Source of the DNA: Paraburkholderia sp. BL25I1N1
GTDB lineage: Bacteria; Pseudomonadota; Gammaproteobacteria; Burkholderiales; Burkholderiaceae
Reading direction: 5' to 3'
Length of the DNA stretch: 64,000 nt
NCBI RefSeq assembly: GCF_003002025.1
Contig: NZ_PVZB01000010.1
Location: 124,001-188,000, forward strand
Made by a program: the position numbers and the translations under genes. The notes below the pieces were generated by a model. That model saw only the letters and a program-made list of their open reading frames with translations, had not been told where the DNA came from and made no database searches. This document shows, in pieces, positions 17,420 to 26,692 of this stretch (position 1 is the first letter of the stretch; every line of letters starts with the position of its first letter).

Positions 17420-18829
17420 TCAGCTCCAGTTCGCGTGGAAGCTGCCCGGCTTGTCGATGCGCTCGAACGTGTGCGCGCCGAAGAAATCGCGCTGCGCTTG
17501 CACCAGGTTCGCCGGCAAACGCTCCGAACGATACGCATCGAAATACGCAATCGCCGACGCGAAAGCCGGCACCGGCACGCCCGCGTTGACCGCGGCCACC
17601 ACGACCTCGCGCAACGCCGCCTGGTAATTTTTGGCGATGTCGCGGAAATACGGATCGAGCAGCAGATTGGCGATCGCCTTGTCCTTCGTATAAGCGTCCG
17701 TGATCTTTTGCAGGAAGCGGGCGCGGATGATACAGCCGGCGCGGAAAATCTTGGCGATCGTGCCGTAATCCAGATCCCACTTGTACTCTTCCGACGCTGC
17801 GCGCAGTTGCGCGAAGCCCTGCGCGTACGAAATGACCTTGCTGAAATACAGCGCGCGGCGTACCGATTCGATGAAGGCGTCGCGCTCGGCGCCGAGCGGC
17901 TTGGCCGCCGGGCCCTCCAGCACTTTGCTCGCGGCCACGCGCTGGGTTTTCAGCGAGGACAGCACGCGCGCGAACACGGCTTCCGTGATCAGCGGCAGCG
18001 GTGCGCCGAGGTCGAGCGCGTTCTGGCTCGTCCACTTGCCGGTGCCCTTCTGCGCGGCGCGATCGAGAATCACGTCGACCAGATCCTTGCCGGTCTCGTC
18101 GTCTTTCTTGCTGAAAATCTTCGAGGTGATTTCGATCAGATAGCTGTCGAGCTCGCCCTGATTCCACTCGGTATAGACCTTGCCGAGTTCTTCGTTCGAG
18201 AGACCGACCACCTGTTTCAGCACCGCGTAGCTTTCCGCGATCAGCTGCATGTCGCCGTACTCGATGCCGTTGTGCACCATCTTCACGAAGTGGCCCGCGC
18301 CGTCCGGTCCCATGTACGCGACGCACGGTTCGCCGTCCGGCGCCTTCGCGGCGATCTCGGTGAGGATCGGCGCCACCAGGTCGTACGCGTCGCGCTGGCC
18401 GCCCGGCATGATGGACGGACCCTTCAGCGCGCCTTCCTCGCCGCCCGACACGCCCGTGCCGATAAAGTGCAGTCCGGACTTCGCGAGGTCCTGATTGCGG
18501 CGGATGGTGTCGGTGAAATGCGTGTTGCCGCCGTCGATCAGAATGTCGCCCTTGTCCAGCAGCGGCTTCAACTGATTGATCGTGGCGTCGGTGCCTTCGC
18601 CGGCCTTGACCATCAGCAGAATGCGGCGCGGCTTTTCCAGCGACTCAACGAATTCTTCCAGCGTGAAAGCCGGCACCAGCTTCTTGTCCGGATATTCGGC
18701 GATGAGTTCGTCGGTTTTCTCGCGGCTACGGTTGTACACCGACACCGCGTGGCCGCGGCTCTCGATGTTGAGCGCCAGATTGCGGCCCATGACCGCTAGC
18801 CCCACCACGCCGATTGCCTGTTTGCCCAT
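17420..18829 (-). CDS. gnd: 6-phosphogluconate dehydrogenase (decarboxylating)
   Basis: A 469-residue oxidative pentose-phosphate enzyme making ribulose-5-phosphate and NADPH. Length is that of the long, E. coli-type enzyme. Motifs are GLAVMGRNLALN (dinucleotide fold), NTHFTDTIRRN, GVSGGEEGALKGPS, and the catalytic KMVHNGIEYGDMQ with Lys and Asn. The C-terminal helical domain (DLDYGTIAKIFRAGCIIRA) completes it. The start is ATG 18829 after GGAG; the open frame continues upstream but is not protein-like. It is monocistronic. Confidence 0.97.
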   Translation of the reverse strand: MGKQAIGVVGLAVMGRNLALNIESRGHAVSVYNRSREKTDELIAEYPDKKLVPAFTLEEFVESLEKPRRILLMVKAGEGTDATINQLKPLLDKGDILIDGGNTHFTDTIRRNQDLAKSGLHFIGTGVSGGEEGALKGPSIMPGGQRDAYDLVAPILTEIAAKAPDGEPCVAYMGPDGAGHFVKMVHNGIEYGDMQLIAESYAVLKQVVGLSNEELGKVYTEWNQGELDSYLIEITSKIFSKKDDETGKDLVDVILDRAAQKGTGKWTSQNALDLGAPLPLITEAVFARVLSSLKTQRVAASKVLEGPAAKPLGAERDAFIESVRRALYFSKVISYAQGFAQLRAASEEYKWDLDYGTIAKIFRAGCIIRARFLQKITDAYTKDKAIANLLLDPYFRDIAKNYQAALREVVVAAVNAGVPVPAFASAIAYFDAYRSERLPANLVQAQRDFFGAHTFERIDKPGSFHANWS

Positions 18830-19017
18830 GTGAATTCTCCAGAGTCCAAAAAATGTCGTGACGCCGCGCCGGAAAAAACGTCGGCGGGACGTCGAGGGTG
18901 AAAGAATAAAAGAAATGCCAGCTTGCCGCTCGTTGGCGGACAACGGGCAGCGTTTTCCACCGCGTCGAATCTGCGGTGGACCCGCGTTTATTCGCGTTCA
19001 ATCGCGTTTGACGCGCG

Positions 19018-19650
19018 TCAGACTCGCGTCGCGTCCGCGCGTTTCCTGAACACCAGACTGAAATTGTTGGCGGGCATCGCGATCGGCTCATCGCACACCA
19101 GTCCGACCGACACGCCCAACGCCACGACCTCCTCCATGTCGCGTACACCCCATTCCGGATCGCGGCCGCGCAACTGCTGATCGAAGGCATCGTTGCTCGG
19201 AGAAGTATGCGCTCCGCCGCGTTTGTATGGGCCGTACAGGTACAGCACACCGCCGTCGACGAGACGGCGGCCCGCACCCGCGAACAGCGCCTGCGCCGCG
19301 CTCCACGGCGATATGTGAATCATGTTGATGCAGACCACGGCGTCGAGCGTGTCCATGCCCCAGTCCGGCTGATGCACGTCGAGCGCGAGCGGCGCACGCA
19401 CGTTCGTGAGCCCTTCGTGCGCGACCCACGCGCCAATCGAAGCACGCGCGTCGGCATCGGCGTCGCTCGGTTGCCAGTCGAGTCCGGGCATCGCGCGGGC
19501 GAACCAGATAGCGTGCTGGCCGGTGCCGCTCGCGATTTCGAGCACGCGGCCGTTGGCCGGCAGCACGGCGCGCAACACCGCGAGGATGGGTTCACGGTTG
19601 CGTTCAGCGGATGGCGAATGTTGCCGCAGCGCCGGTTGGAAATCGGTCAT
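19018..19650 (-). CDS. DUF938 SAM-dependent methyltransferase-like protein
   Basis: A 210-residue class I methyltransferase fold protein of family DUF938. Motif I is VLEIASGTGQHAIWFA, the acidic end of strand 2 is in WQPSDADADA, and strand 4 is DAVVCINMIHISPW. The typical DUF938 features APLALDVHQPDW, LYGPYKRGGAHTSPSN and DPEWGVRDMEEV are all present. The substrate is not known. It lies 65 bases upstream of the end of the sirtuin gene, in the same direction, so they may be co-transcribed. Confidence 0.85.
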   Translation of the reverse strand: MTDFQPALRQHSPSAERNREPILAVLRAVLPANGRVLEIASGTGQHAIWFARAMPGLDWQPSDADADARASIGAWVAHEGLTNVRAPLALDVHQPDWGMDTLDAVVCINMIHISPWSAAQALFAGAGRRLVDGGVLYLYGPYKRGGAHTSPSNDAFDQQLRGRDPEWGVRDMEEVVALGVSVGLVCDEPIAMPANNFSLVFRKRADATRV

Positions 19651-19715
19651 GTTCAGCTTCGGTTCTGCTTCAGTTTCAGTGCAGGGTCACACGCACGAGT
19701 TCGGCGAGTTCGCGA

Positions 19716-20582
19716 TCATAGCGCCAGCCGGCCGGCCAGTGCAGTCAACGTCTGCGCGCACGGCGCGGTGATTTTCAACGACAACAAGGGATCGGCGCGC
19801 GTGCGTCCCAAGTTGATGGCGACGACCGGCTTGCCCTGCTTTTGCGCCCACACGCAAAAGCGATAGCCGGAATAAACCATCAGCGACGAGCCGACCACCA
19901 GCACGGCGTCCGCCGAGTCGAGCGCGCGCGAGGCCGCCTCCACGCGCTCCTTGGGCACGCTTTCGCCAAAGAACACCACGGCGGGCTTGAGCAAGCCGCC
20001 GCAATTCGAGCATGACGGAATGCGGAACCCTCCGAGATCGTGCCATTCGAGATGCGCGTCGCCATCGGCGGCGGTTTCGGCGGTCACGTCGACGAGCGCG
20101 GGGTTGTCCGCTTCAAGCGTCTGCTGGATCGATGCGCGCGAGTGCTGCATGCCGCAGTCCAGGCACGTTACACCGCCTATGCCGCCATGCAGTTCGATCA
20201 CCTCGCGGCTGCCCGCCCGCTGATGCAGGCCGTCGACATTCTGCGTTACCAGCGTCGGCACGTGGCCGGCCGCTTCGAGCCGGGCCAGCGCGGTATGCGC
20301 GGCGTTGGGCTGCGCGTGCGCGACCACCGGCCAGCCCACCATGCTGCGCGCCCAGTAGCGCTGGCGCATGGCGAGCGTGCCGAGAAACTCCTGCACCATG
20401 ATGGGCGGCGAGCGTTTCCATTCGCCGTTGTCGTCGCGATAGCCGGGAATGCCGGAGTCGGTGCTGATGCCCGCGCCGGTCAGCACGAACAGCCGCGGAT
20501 AACGCTGCACGAAGCGATGCAGGTCGTCGAGCGTGTGCGAGTCGTTCGGGGGTTCGAGAGGCGCGGACTGAAGGTCGGTCAT
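19716..20582 (-). CDS. SIR2-family NAD-dependent protein deacylase
   Basis: A 288-residue sirtuin that removes acyl groups from lysine using NAD+. The NAD motif FVLTGAGISTDSGIPGYRD, the catalytic TQNVDGLHQRAG and the histidine in ELHGGIGG are present. Two zinc pairs (CLDCGM and CSNCGG) are intact, followed by PAVVFFGESVP and VVGSSLMVYSGYRF. The sequence resembles the class II (SIRT4-like) bacterial group rather than short CobB. The start is ATG 20582 (MTDLQSAP). It may form an operon with the DUF938 and oxidoreductase-like genes. Confidence 0.92.
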   Translation of the reverse strand: MTDLQSAPLEPPNDSHTLDDLHRFVQRYPRLFVLTGAGISTDSGIPGYRDDNGEWKRSPPIMVQEFLGTLAMRQRYWARSMVGWPVVAHAQPNAAHTALARLEAAGHVPTLVTQNVDGLHQRAGSREVIELHGGIGGVTCLDCGMQHSRASIQQTLEADNPALVDVTAETAADGDAHLEWHDLGGFRIPSCSNCGGLLKPAVVFFGESVPKERVEAASRALDSADAVLVVGSSLMVYSGYRFCVWAQKQGKPVVAINLGRTRADPLLSLKITAPCAQTLTALAGRLAL

Positions 20583-20636
20583 GACGGGGCGTGGTGAAGG
20601 GCGGTGGCGGTCCCGAGGCAACATCCCATGTGCCGC

Positions 20637-20849
20637 TCAGCGGTGCGAACGCGGCTTGCCGCGCGGCGTTTCCGGCTTGCGCTGGGCTTGTCGCGCCTGC
20701 CACTCAGTGAGTGCGCTTCGATAACGTTCGAGCGCTTCGTCGTAGAGATCGAACACACACGGATTGCAGCCGCTATGACAACAGTCGTCAAGATCGGGCT
20801 GCACGGGCGGCACCGGCTGCGGGTCGTCCTTCGGTGTGGCTCGGGGCAC
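20637..20849 (-). CDS. Small oxidoreductase-like domain protein (Cys-rich)
   Basis: A protein of about 70 residues carrying the oxidoreductase-like motif (PF09791): PVPPVQPDLDDCCHSGCNPC followed by VFDLYDEALERY. The four cysteines may bind a metal. The domain is also found at the N-terminus of eukaryotic mitochondrial proteins, with unknown role. The start is not certain: I use GTG 20849, while the frame is open further upstream to overlap the SDR gene. It ends 54 bases before the sirtuin start, so the three genes may be one transcript. Confidence 0.7.
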   Translation of the reverse strand: MPRATPKDDPQPVPPVQPDLDDCCHSGCNPCVFDLYDEALERYRSALTEWQARQAQRKPETPRGKPRSHR

Positions 20850-20926
20850 GGCAAGTTGCGTTCCATCAAGGCGGGAAGCGAACAGTATAAGTTGATCCCG
20901 CGCCGCTTGCTGCTCGTGCGAAGCCG

Positions 20927-21691
20927 TCAGCCCCGGCCGACGAACGGCATCTTGCTCGCCATGATCGTCATGAATTGCACGTTCGTGGAGAGCGGCAGTT
21001 CGGCCATGTGCAGCACCGCGTCCGCGACGTGCTGAACGTCCATCAGCGGCTCGACCGCGATCTCGCCGTTCGCCTGTGGCACGCCGCGCGCCATGCGTTC
21101 GGCCATTTCCGTCGCCGCGTTGCCGATGTCGATCTGGCCGCACACGATGTCGTATTTGCGGCCGTCGAGCGACACCGCTTTCGTGAGCCCGGTGATAGCG
21201 TGCTTGGTAGCGGTATAGGCGATGCTGTTCGGCCGCGGCGCATGCGCCGAGATGGAACCGTTATTGATGATGCGCCCGCCGCGTGGATTTTGCGTTTTCA
21301 TCAGACCGAAGGCCGCGCGCGTGCACAGGAACACGCCGGTCAGGTTGGTATCGACTATTGAGCGCCACTCGTCGATATCGAGTTCGTCGATATCGACCGG
21401 CGAGCCGTTGCGGCCCGCGTTGTTGAACAGCACGTCGAGCCGGCCGCGGCGCGTGCGGATCGTCTCGAACAACGCGGCGACGCTATCGGCGTTGGTGACG
21501 TCGCACGCCACCGCGAGCGCGTCGCCGCCGAGTTGCTGCGCTTCTCGAACGACGGCGTCGAGCGGCGCCTGACGGCGGCCGGCCAGCACGACGCTATAAC
21601 CGTGCTCCAGCAGCTTGAGCGCACACGCGCGGCCGATCCCGCTGCCCGCGCCCGTCACCAGCGCGACCTTCTTGATTCCCGTATCCGTCAC
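20927..21691 (-). CDS. Short-chain dehydrogenase/reductase
   Basis: A 254-residue classical SDR. The NAD(P) motif TGAGSGIG (residues 14-21), NNAG, NNGSIS and the catalytic YTATK are in place. The arginines after the first strand (VLAGRRQ) favour NADP(H). The C-terminal part (VQFMTIMASKMPFVGRG) resembles SDRs of unassigned substrate common in Burkholderia. It is transcribed divergently from the polysaccharide deacetylase gene across a small palindrome. Confidence 0.9.
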   Translation of the reverse strand: MTDTGIKKVALVTGAGSGIGRACALKLLEHGYSVVLAGRRQAPLDAVVREAQQLGGDALAVACDVTNADSVAALFETIRTRRGRLDVLFNNAGRNGSPVDIDELDIDEWRSIVDTNLTGVFLCTRAAFGLMKTQNPRGGRIINNGSISAHAPRPNSIAYTATKHAITGLTKAVSLDGRKYDIVCGQIDIGNAATEMAERMARGVPQANGEIAVEPLMDVQHVADAVLHMAELPLSTNVQFMTIMASKMPFVGRG

Positions 21692-21723
21692 GTCACGTCT
21701 CCTCGTAGTTCAGTGGATGCAGA

Positions 21724-21740
21724 GTGCAGACAGTCTGCAC
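21724..21740. promoter_or_regulatory. Palindrome GTGCAGA-CAG-TCTGCAC upstream of the SDR gene
   Basis: Seven-base perfect arms around CAG, 33 bases upstream of the SDR start in the divergent gap. It resembles an operator for a dimeric regulator. No regulator gene is adjacent. Confidence 0.45.
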
Positions 21741-21910
21741 GCGAACCGCCCGTAGCGGGGCACGGCGTCTTTCGGCGCGCTTTCATTATTTGCCATTCCT
21801 GTCGACGGGCGCGTCGGGGTGCGCATCAATGGTATCGTTTGCCGTTGCGCGCCGCGCGCGCGATTCAGCGCCTTCCCAGGAAGGAGGAAGGAAGACAGGA
21901 AGCACGCTTT

Positions 21911-22768
21911 ATGAAAGAACTCTCCACGCCGTCGTCTGGCGTCCACGGCGCGCCGTCACGACGCTGGCCGCAAACCGGTTATCCCGCGATGCTCACCGCC
22001 ACCGCCGCATGGCATGTCATCGTGCTGGCGGGATGGCTGATCGCGCCCGCCGCGTGGCCCTGGTGGCTCGCCGCGATTTTTGTGAATCATGCCATTTTCA
22101 CGGTAGCCGGCCTGTTGCCGCGCACCTCGCTGCTCGGTCCGAACTGGACCCGCCTGCCGGCCCATGCACGCAACGCCGACGCGATCGCGCTGACCATCGA
22201 CGACGGTCCCGATCCGGCCGTCACGCCGCACGTGCTGGACCTGCTCGACGCCTTCGGCGTGCGCGCCACGTTCTTCTGCATCGGCGCGAAGGCGCTGCGT
22301 TACCCGGAACTCGCACGCGAGATCGTCGCGCGTGGCCATGCGCTCGAAAACCATTCGCAAGTTCACGTCCACACGTTTTCCGTGACGTTGCCGGGCGCCC
22401 TCACGCGCGAAATCGACGCGGCACAACGCACGCTCGAAGCCTTGAGCGGCGAACGGCCGATGTTCTTCCGCGCGCCGGCCGGCTTACGCAACATCTTTCT
22501 CGAACCGGTCTTGCGCAAGCTCGATCTACGGCTCGCGGCATGGACGCGGCGCGGCTACGACACCCGTGAGCGCGATCCGCGGGTGGTCACGCGACGGCTG
22601 CTCGATGGCCTCGCGCCACGCGACATTCTGCTGCTGCACGACGGCAACGCCGCCCTCACCGCCGAAGGTACGCCGTTGATCCTCGCCGTACTGCCGCGTG
22701 TGATCGACGCGGCGCGGCAACGGCATCTGCGTTTCGTCACGCTGCGCGAAGCGCGCGTGAACGACTGA
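21911..22768 (+). CDS. Membrane-anchored NodB-type polysaccharide deacetylase
   Basis: A 285-residue protein. Two hydrophobic segments (residues about 29-45 and 50-68) anchor it, followed by a carbohydrate esterase 4 domain. Motif 1 is LTIDDGPDP, motif 2 is HALENHSQVH, motif 3 is RAPAGLRN and motif 5 is ILLLHDGN, so the metal and catalytic residues are kept. It would deacetylate an N- or O-acetylated glycan. ATG 21911 is used; the frame is open upstream but that part is not protein-like. No biosynthetic cluster is adjacent. Confidence 0.87.
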   Translation: MKELSTPSSGVHGAPSRRWPQTGYPAMLTATAAWHVIVLAGWLIAPAAWPWWLAAIFVNHAIFTVAGLLPRTSLLGPNWTRLPAHARNADAIALTIDDGPDPAVTPHVLDLLDAFGVRATFFCIGAKALRYPELAREIVARGHALENHSQVHVHTFSVTLPGALTREIDAAQRTLEALSGERPMFFRAPAGLRNIFLEPVLRKLDLRLAAWTRRGYDTRERDPRVVTRRLLDGLAPRDILLLHDGNAALTAEGTPLILAVLPRVIDAARQRHLRFVTLREARVND

Positions 22769-22870
22769 AGCGCGGTAACGCGTACGTACGCAGGCGACTC
22801 GGCTCATACGCGTTGCAGGTTACGCGGGCTTGCACGCAGTTCATCGCGCAGCGCAGCGCGATCACCGCCG

Positions 22871-24283
22871 CTACATGCGGAAATCCGCCGCCATGTCTTC
22901 GTCGGTGCGTGCCTCGAGCTGGCCGCTGCGGCACGCTTTCAGGAACACGTCGTAATCGCGCTCCACCTGATCCGCGTAGGCGGCCGCATAGCCGGTGAGC
23001 GCTTCCGCGAACTGATCGCCACGGCCGATATACGCGCTGACTTCAATCGCCTGCCCGCTCGCCTTGGCATGCGCGCGCGCCATGATCCAGCCGCATAGCC
23101 GTGCATAGCCTCCCAGCAGTTCGATATCGAACAGCTCGATGTTCGCCGAGAGCTTCATATCGCGCAGCTGCCGGAAATAGAAATGCCGCCCGAGCGGCCC
23201 CGTCGCCCAACCGAGAAAGATATCGCTCGCGGCCTGCAGCATGCGCTGTCCCTGCACGACGCGCTCGCCCTCGTGCTTGTGGATTGGAGACTTGTAGAAC
23301 CGCGCGATCACCGAAGGCCGCGCCTCCTTCATCTGCAGGAACAGCGGCTTACCCATGTGATCGACCAACAGCACCACCATGCAGCGCGTGCCGACGCTAC
23401 CCACGCCCACCACCTTGAACACGATATCCTGCACGGTGAAATGACTGAGCAGTTCGCGCCGGTCATGCGACATCGTCTTCAGATACTCGCCCCACATGCG
23501 TTCGAGCATCTTGCGCGAGTTCCCGGTTCTGTACGCTTCGGTTTCTTCCTCGGTGAACAGCGTGTTCGCACCGAGCACATGGAACAGCGCCGGTGGCGCA
23601 TCGCGAATCGTCCAGCGTTCGCCGTCGCGCTCCGCCATTTTCTCGAGCAGGTTTTCATGCGTCCGGCTCGCGGCTTTTTCCATGCCGCGCCGCACGGCGC
23701 GGCGGGCTTCCGGCGTCAGCGCGGTTTCCGCCATGCGGTCGAAGGTGATGCGGTCGTACCAGAGTTCGAGCGCGCCGCATTGCGCATACTGCGACATGCG
23801 ATCGCGGTATTCGGTGACCGCCGTCATCACGAGATTTTCCGCCGCGCCCCGACTCAAACGCATATGACGCGCGGCGACAACGAGGCTCGCGGTCAAACGC
23901 TTCAGGTCCCACTCGAACGGTCCGACCGATACCTCGTCGAAGTCGTTCAGATCGAAGATGAGTTGCCGCTCCGGCGTGGCGAAACCGCCGAAATTCATCA
24001 GATGGCCGTCGCCGCAGATCGGCATGGTCAGGCCGGAGTCACGTACCTGGCTAAGGTCGTGCGCCTGCAGAAGCGCGGTGCCGCGAAAAAACGTGAAAGG
24101 CGAGGCGGCCATGCGCCCGTAGCGCAGCGGCACGAGGTTGCGCACGCGATCCTCGCTGCTTTGCCTGAGCAACTCGATCGGGTTGCGATGCAGTTCGCCT
24201 ACCGCCTTATGGCTCGAACGTTTCGAATGCTCGCGAGCGGCACGGCCCCGGGCCTCCCGTTCGGCGATGGTGCTGGCTTTCAT
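22871..24283 (-). CDS. DUF2252 family protein
   Basis: A 470-residue cytoplasmic protein of family DUF2252, distantly similar to aminoglycoside-phosphotransferase-type kinases. Signatures: RYGRMAASPFTFFRGTA, ICGDGHLMNFGGF (kinase-like HxxN), FDLNDFDEVSVGPFEWDLKR (metal-binding-type Asp), and VVGVGSVGTRCMVVLL. The function is not established. It starts with ATG at 24283. It is 88 bases downstream of the beta-barrel gene's stop but with no sign of a shared role. Confidence 0.88.
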   Translation of the reverse strand: MKASTIAEREARGRAAREHSKRSSHKAVGELHRNPIELLRQSSEDRVRNLVPLRYGRMAASPFTFFRGTALLQAHDLSQVRDSGLTMPICGDGHLMNFGGFATPERQLIFDLNDFDEVSVGPFEWDLKRLTASLVVAARHMRLSRGAAENLVMTAVTEYRDRMSQYAQCGALELWYDRITFDRMAETALTPEARRAVRRGMEKAASRTHENLLEKMAERDGERWTIRDAPPALFHVLGANTLFTEEETEAYRTGNSRKMLERMWGEYLKTMSHDRRELLSHFTVQDIVFKVVGVGSVGTRCMVVLLVDHMGKPLFLQMKEARPSVIARFYKSPIHKHEGERVVQGQRMLQAASDIFLGWATGPLGRHFYFRQLRDMKLSANIELFDIELLGGYARLCGWIMARAHAKASGQAIEVSAYIGRGDQFAEALTGYAAAYADQVERDYDVFLKACRSGQLEARTDEDMAADFRM

Positions 24284-24372
24284 GCTGTTCTCCGTTTTTC
24301 CGGTTCTTGACTAGCGGTTCGAGAGACTGCTTCTGCTGGCACGACGACATCCGGCGACTGACGCATGAGCCC

Positions 24373-25386
24373 TCACCAACGATAGCCCACGCCGCCGAAA
24401 ATCACATCCGAATCGCGATCATAACGGGTCACGACGCGGTTCCATTCGAGCCGCGCGTTCCAGTGCCCGGTCAGCCGATAGGAGCCCGCAATCGTGACGA
24501 GGCCGGAGAACTTGCCGGCGCCCGGCCCGGGGGTCGCGCTGTTTTCGTTCTCGTTGATCGCATAGTAAGCGCCGAGGCCGACCGCCAGCGAAACCTTGTC
24601 GTCGAGAAACGCGCGCGTGGCCCACAACTGGCTCGTCAGGCCATCGCGCCGCGCCACCTTGCTGCTGCCTTCGTGAAGATAGCCGACTGTCACGTCGAGA
24701 TACTTCGCGAGGCCGCGCCGGTACTCGACTGCGCCGCCCAGCGCAGTCGGCGAACTGGTCGAGTTGACGATGGTTTTGCCGAGATACACCGCTACTTCGT
24801 TATTGGTGACCTTGTGCGCGCTGCCGCTCGCCCAGTCGCGCGGACCGGGTGAGCCCGGCGCGTCGAGCTGATAGCCGACGCCGAACATCACGCCGCTCGA
24901 ATCCGGTCCGCGCTGAACGTGCACGCGATTCAACTGAAGCTGCGTAATCCACCGGTTCGACGCGTAGTACGCGGCGCGGACGCTGTACACCACACCCCAG
25001 CCGTGCGTGTTGGAATAGCTGCCGCCCTGCTCGGAGGTGGTCGTGTCGAAATAGCGATAGGGGCCGACACCGGCTTGCAGGACGAATTGCGGACTGCCTA
25101 CGGGAATGCGCGCCCACAGCTGGACCATCTGGCCGTCACGGTGATGGTCGGGAATATGCCCTTCGTTGAGCCAGGTGAAGCTCGCGGCGAAATATTGCCC
25201 GAGGCCTTCCTGATAGTTGAAGGCCCACGTATAGGTGTTGATACTGCTCGCGCGCGAGCCGCCGCCGAATAGCGAAAATTCCTGGGCGTCACTGAGCGTG
25301 GGAATGAACAGCAGGCCGGCGCCTGTGAGGCAGGCGGCGGCCTTGTGACCCAGCCAACGTTGAGCAGCAGATGTCGAGGCTCGCAA
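24373..25386 (-). CDS. Outer-membrane beta-barrel protein of unknown function
   Basis: A 337-residue protein with a signal peptide of about 35 residues ending SDAQ. The mature part is built from alternating strands with aromatic girdles (TYTWAFNYQEGLGQYFAASF, WITQLQLNRVHV, DVTVGYLHEGSS) and ends in GGVGYRW, a terminal aromatic suited to outer-membrane insertion. It repeatedly has strand-turn-strand features of 12-stranded barrels. I cannot name the family; no active-site motif of lipid A modifiers was found. Confidence 0.65.
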   Translation of the reverse strand: MRASTSAAQRWLGHKAAACLTGAGLLFIPTLSDAQEFSLFGGGSRASSINTYTWAFNYQEGLGQYFAASFTWLNEGHIPDHHRDGQMVQLWARIPVGSPQFVLQAGVGPYRYFDTTTSEQGGSYSNTHGWGVVYSVRAAYYASNRWITQLQLNRVHVQRGPDSSGVMFGVGYQLDAPGSPGPRDWASGSAHKVTNNEVAVYLGKTIVNSTSSPTALGGAVEYRRGLAKYLDVTVGYLHEGSSKVARRDGLTSQLWATRAFLDDKVSLAVGLGAYYAINENENSATPGPGAGKFSGLVTIAGSYRLTGHWNARLEWNRVVTRYDRDSDVIFGGVGYRW

Positions 25387-25811
25387 AGGGGATTCCTCTC
25401 CGGTTGAGTGCTGGCGCTGCCGGTGTTCGTGATCGGCGGGGCACGGTTACGCGGCAAGGCTCGCACATGAGTGGCCGGCGATGCAAACTGCACGTCATGC
25501 TAGCAGACCGATCGGTATAAAGGTTACGTATCCTCTTGGCATCAGCGGGGCATAGTGACTCGGGTTATACCGGGACCGGCCAATACAGGTTGCAACGGCA
25601 ACGATCGCGAAACGCGGGCAAATTTACGGCGTCTTTTTCGAAAACTAACTGATTAGTGAATTTTCGGCGTTTCACGCGGACGAGCACTTCAGCAACGGCG
25701 AATTCAGCCGTTTACCCATACATGCAAAAACTTTTGTGACGCACCAGAAAAGTCCTCGAAACAGGACCTGCTCTGATCGAGCATGCGCCGCGCAAGATAA
25801 TCGGAGAGAGT
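25387..25811. other. Promoter region upstream of motAB, relatively AT-rich
   Basis: About 425 bases between divergent genes, with more A+T than the surroundings (for example near 25620-25670, AACTAACTGATTAGTGAATT). I could not find a clear flagellar sigma-28 box. A ribosome site CGGAGAGAGT immediately precedes motA. Confidence 0.4.
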
Positions 25812-26681
25812 ATGTTTGTTGCAATCGGGTGGCTTCTGGTGATCGGTTCTGTGATCGGTAGCTTTATCGGCGTGGGCGGGCACCTGCCGGCGCTGCTTCA
25901 GCCCTTCGAATTACTGTGTATTTTCGGTGCGGCAATCGGCGCGTTTGTCGTGAGCAATCCGACTTCCACGCTGCGCAAAACCATCAAGGCGATTCCGTCA
26001 TGTTTCAAAGGTGGCGGCTACACCAAGGAAAAATATCTGGAACTGATCGCGCTGCTTTATGAACTGCTTCAGAAGGCGCGCAAAGAAGGCATGATGTCGC
26101 TCGAGGCCGAGGTCGGTGCGCCGGAAGAAAGCGTGATTTTCCAGAAGTATCCGCACGTGCTGGAAGATCATCATCTGCTCGACTTCATTGTCGATTATCT
26201 GCGCATGATGTCCGGCGGCAACGTGAACGTGCTCGAAGTGCAGGACCTGATGGATGAGGAACTGGCCACGCATCACGCGGAAGCATCGGTCGCGGCCAAC
26301 GCGATTCAGAAGATGGCCGATGGCCTGCCGGCCTTCGGTATCGTCGCCGCGGTCATGGGCGTCGTTCACACCATGGGTTCGGTGGGCGCACCGCCCGCCG
26401 TGCTCGGCGAGATGATCGCCGGCGCGCTGGTCGGCACATTCCTTGGCATTCTGCTCGCATATGGCTTCATCGGCCCCATGGCCGATCTGCTCAACGCAAA
26501 GGGCCGCGCCGAAGCCAAGCCGTACCAGTGCGTGAAGGCGGTGCTGCTCGCGTCGCTCTCCGGCTACGCGCCGCCGATCGCAGTCGAGTTCGGCCGCAAG
26601 GTGCTGTTCACCGCCGACCGTCCGAGCTTCCAGGAACTCGACGACGCTGTGCGCGCCACCAAGATGCCGAAGTCGGCCTGA
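25812..26681 (+). CDS. motA: Flagellar motor stator protein MotA
   Basis: A 289-residue stator subunit with four membrane helices. It forms the proton channel with MotB and turns the rotor. Seen: the first helix ending in GSFIGVGG, the long cytoplasmic loop (KEGMMSLEAEVGAPEES), and helices 3-4 with GIVAAVMGVVHTMGS and GTFLGILLAYGFIGPMADL, containing the conserved prolines. Length matches E. coli MotA (295). It is followed after 11 bases by motB; no other flagellar or chemotaxis gene is nearby. Confidence 0.93.
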   Translation: MFVAIGWLLVIGSVIGSFIGVGGHLPALLQPFELLCIFGAAIGAFVVSNPTSTLRKTIKAIPSCFKGGGYTKEKYLELIALLYELLQKARKEGMMSLEAEVGAPEESVIFQKYPHVLEDHHLLDFIVDYLRMMSGGNVNVLEVQDLMDEELATHHAEASVAANAIQKMADGLPAFGIVAAVMGVVHTMGSVGAPPAVLGEMIAGALVGTFLGILLAYGFIGPMADLLNAKGRAEAKPYQCVKAVLLASLSGYAPPIAVEFGRKVLFTADRPSFQELDDAVRATKMPKSA

Positions 26682-26692
26682 CGCGGAGCGGC

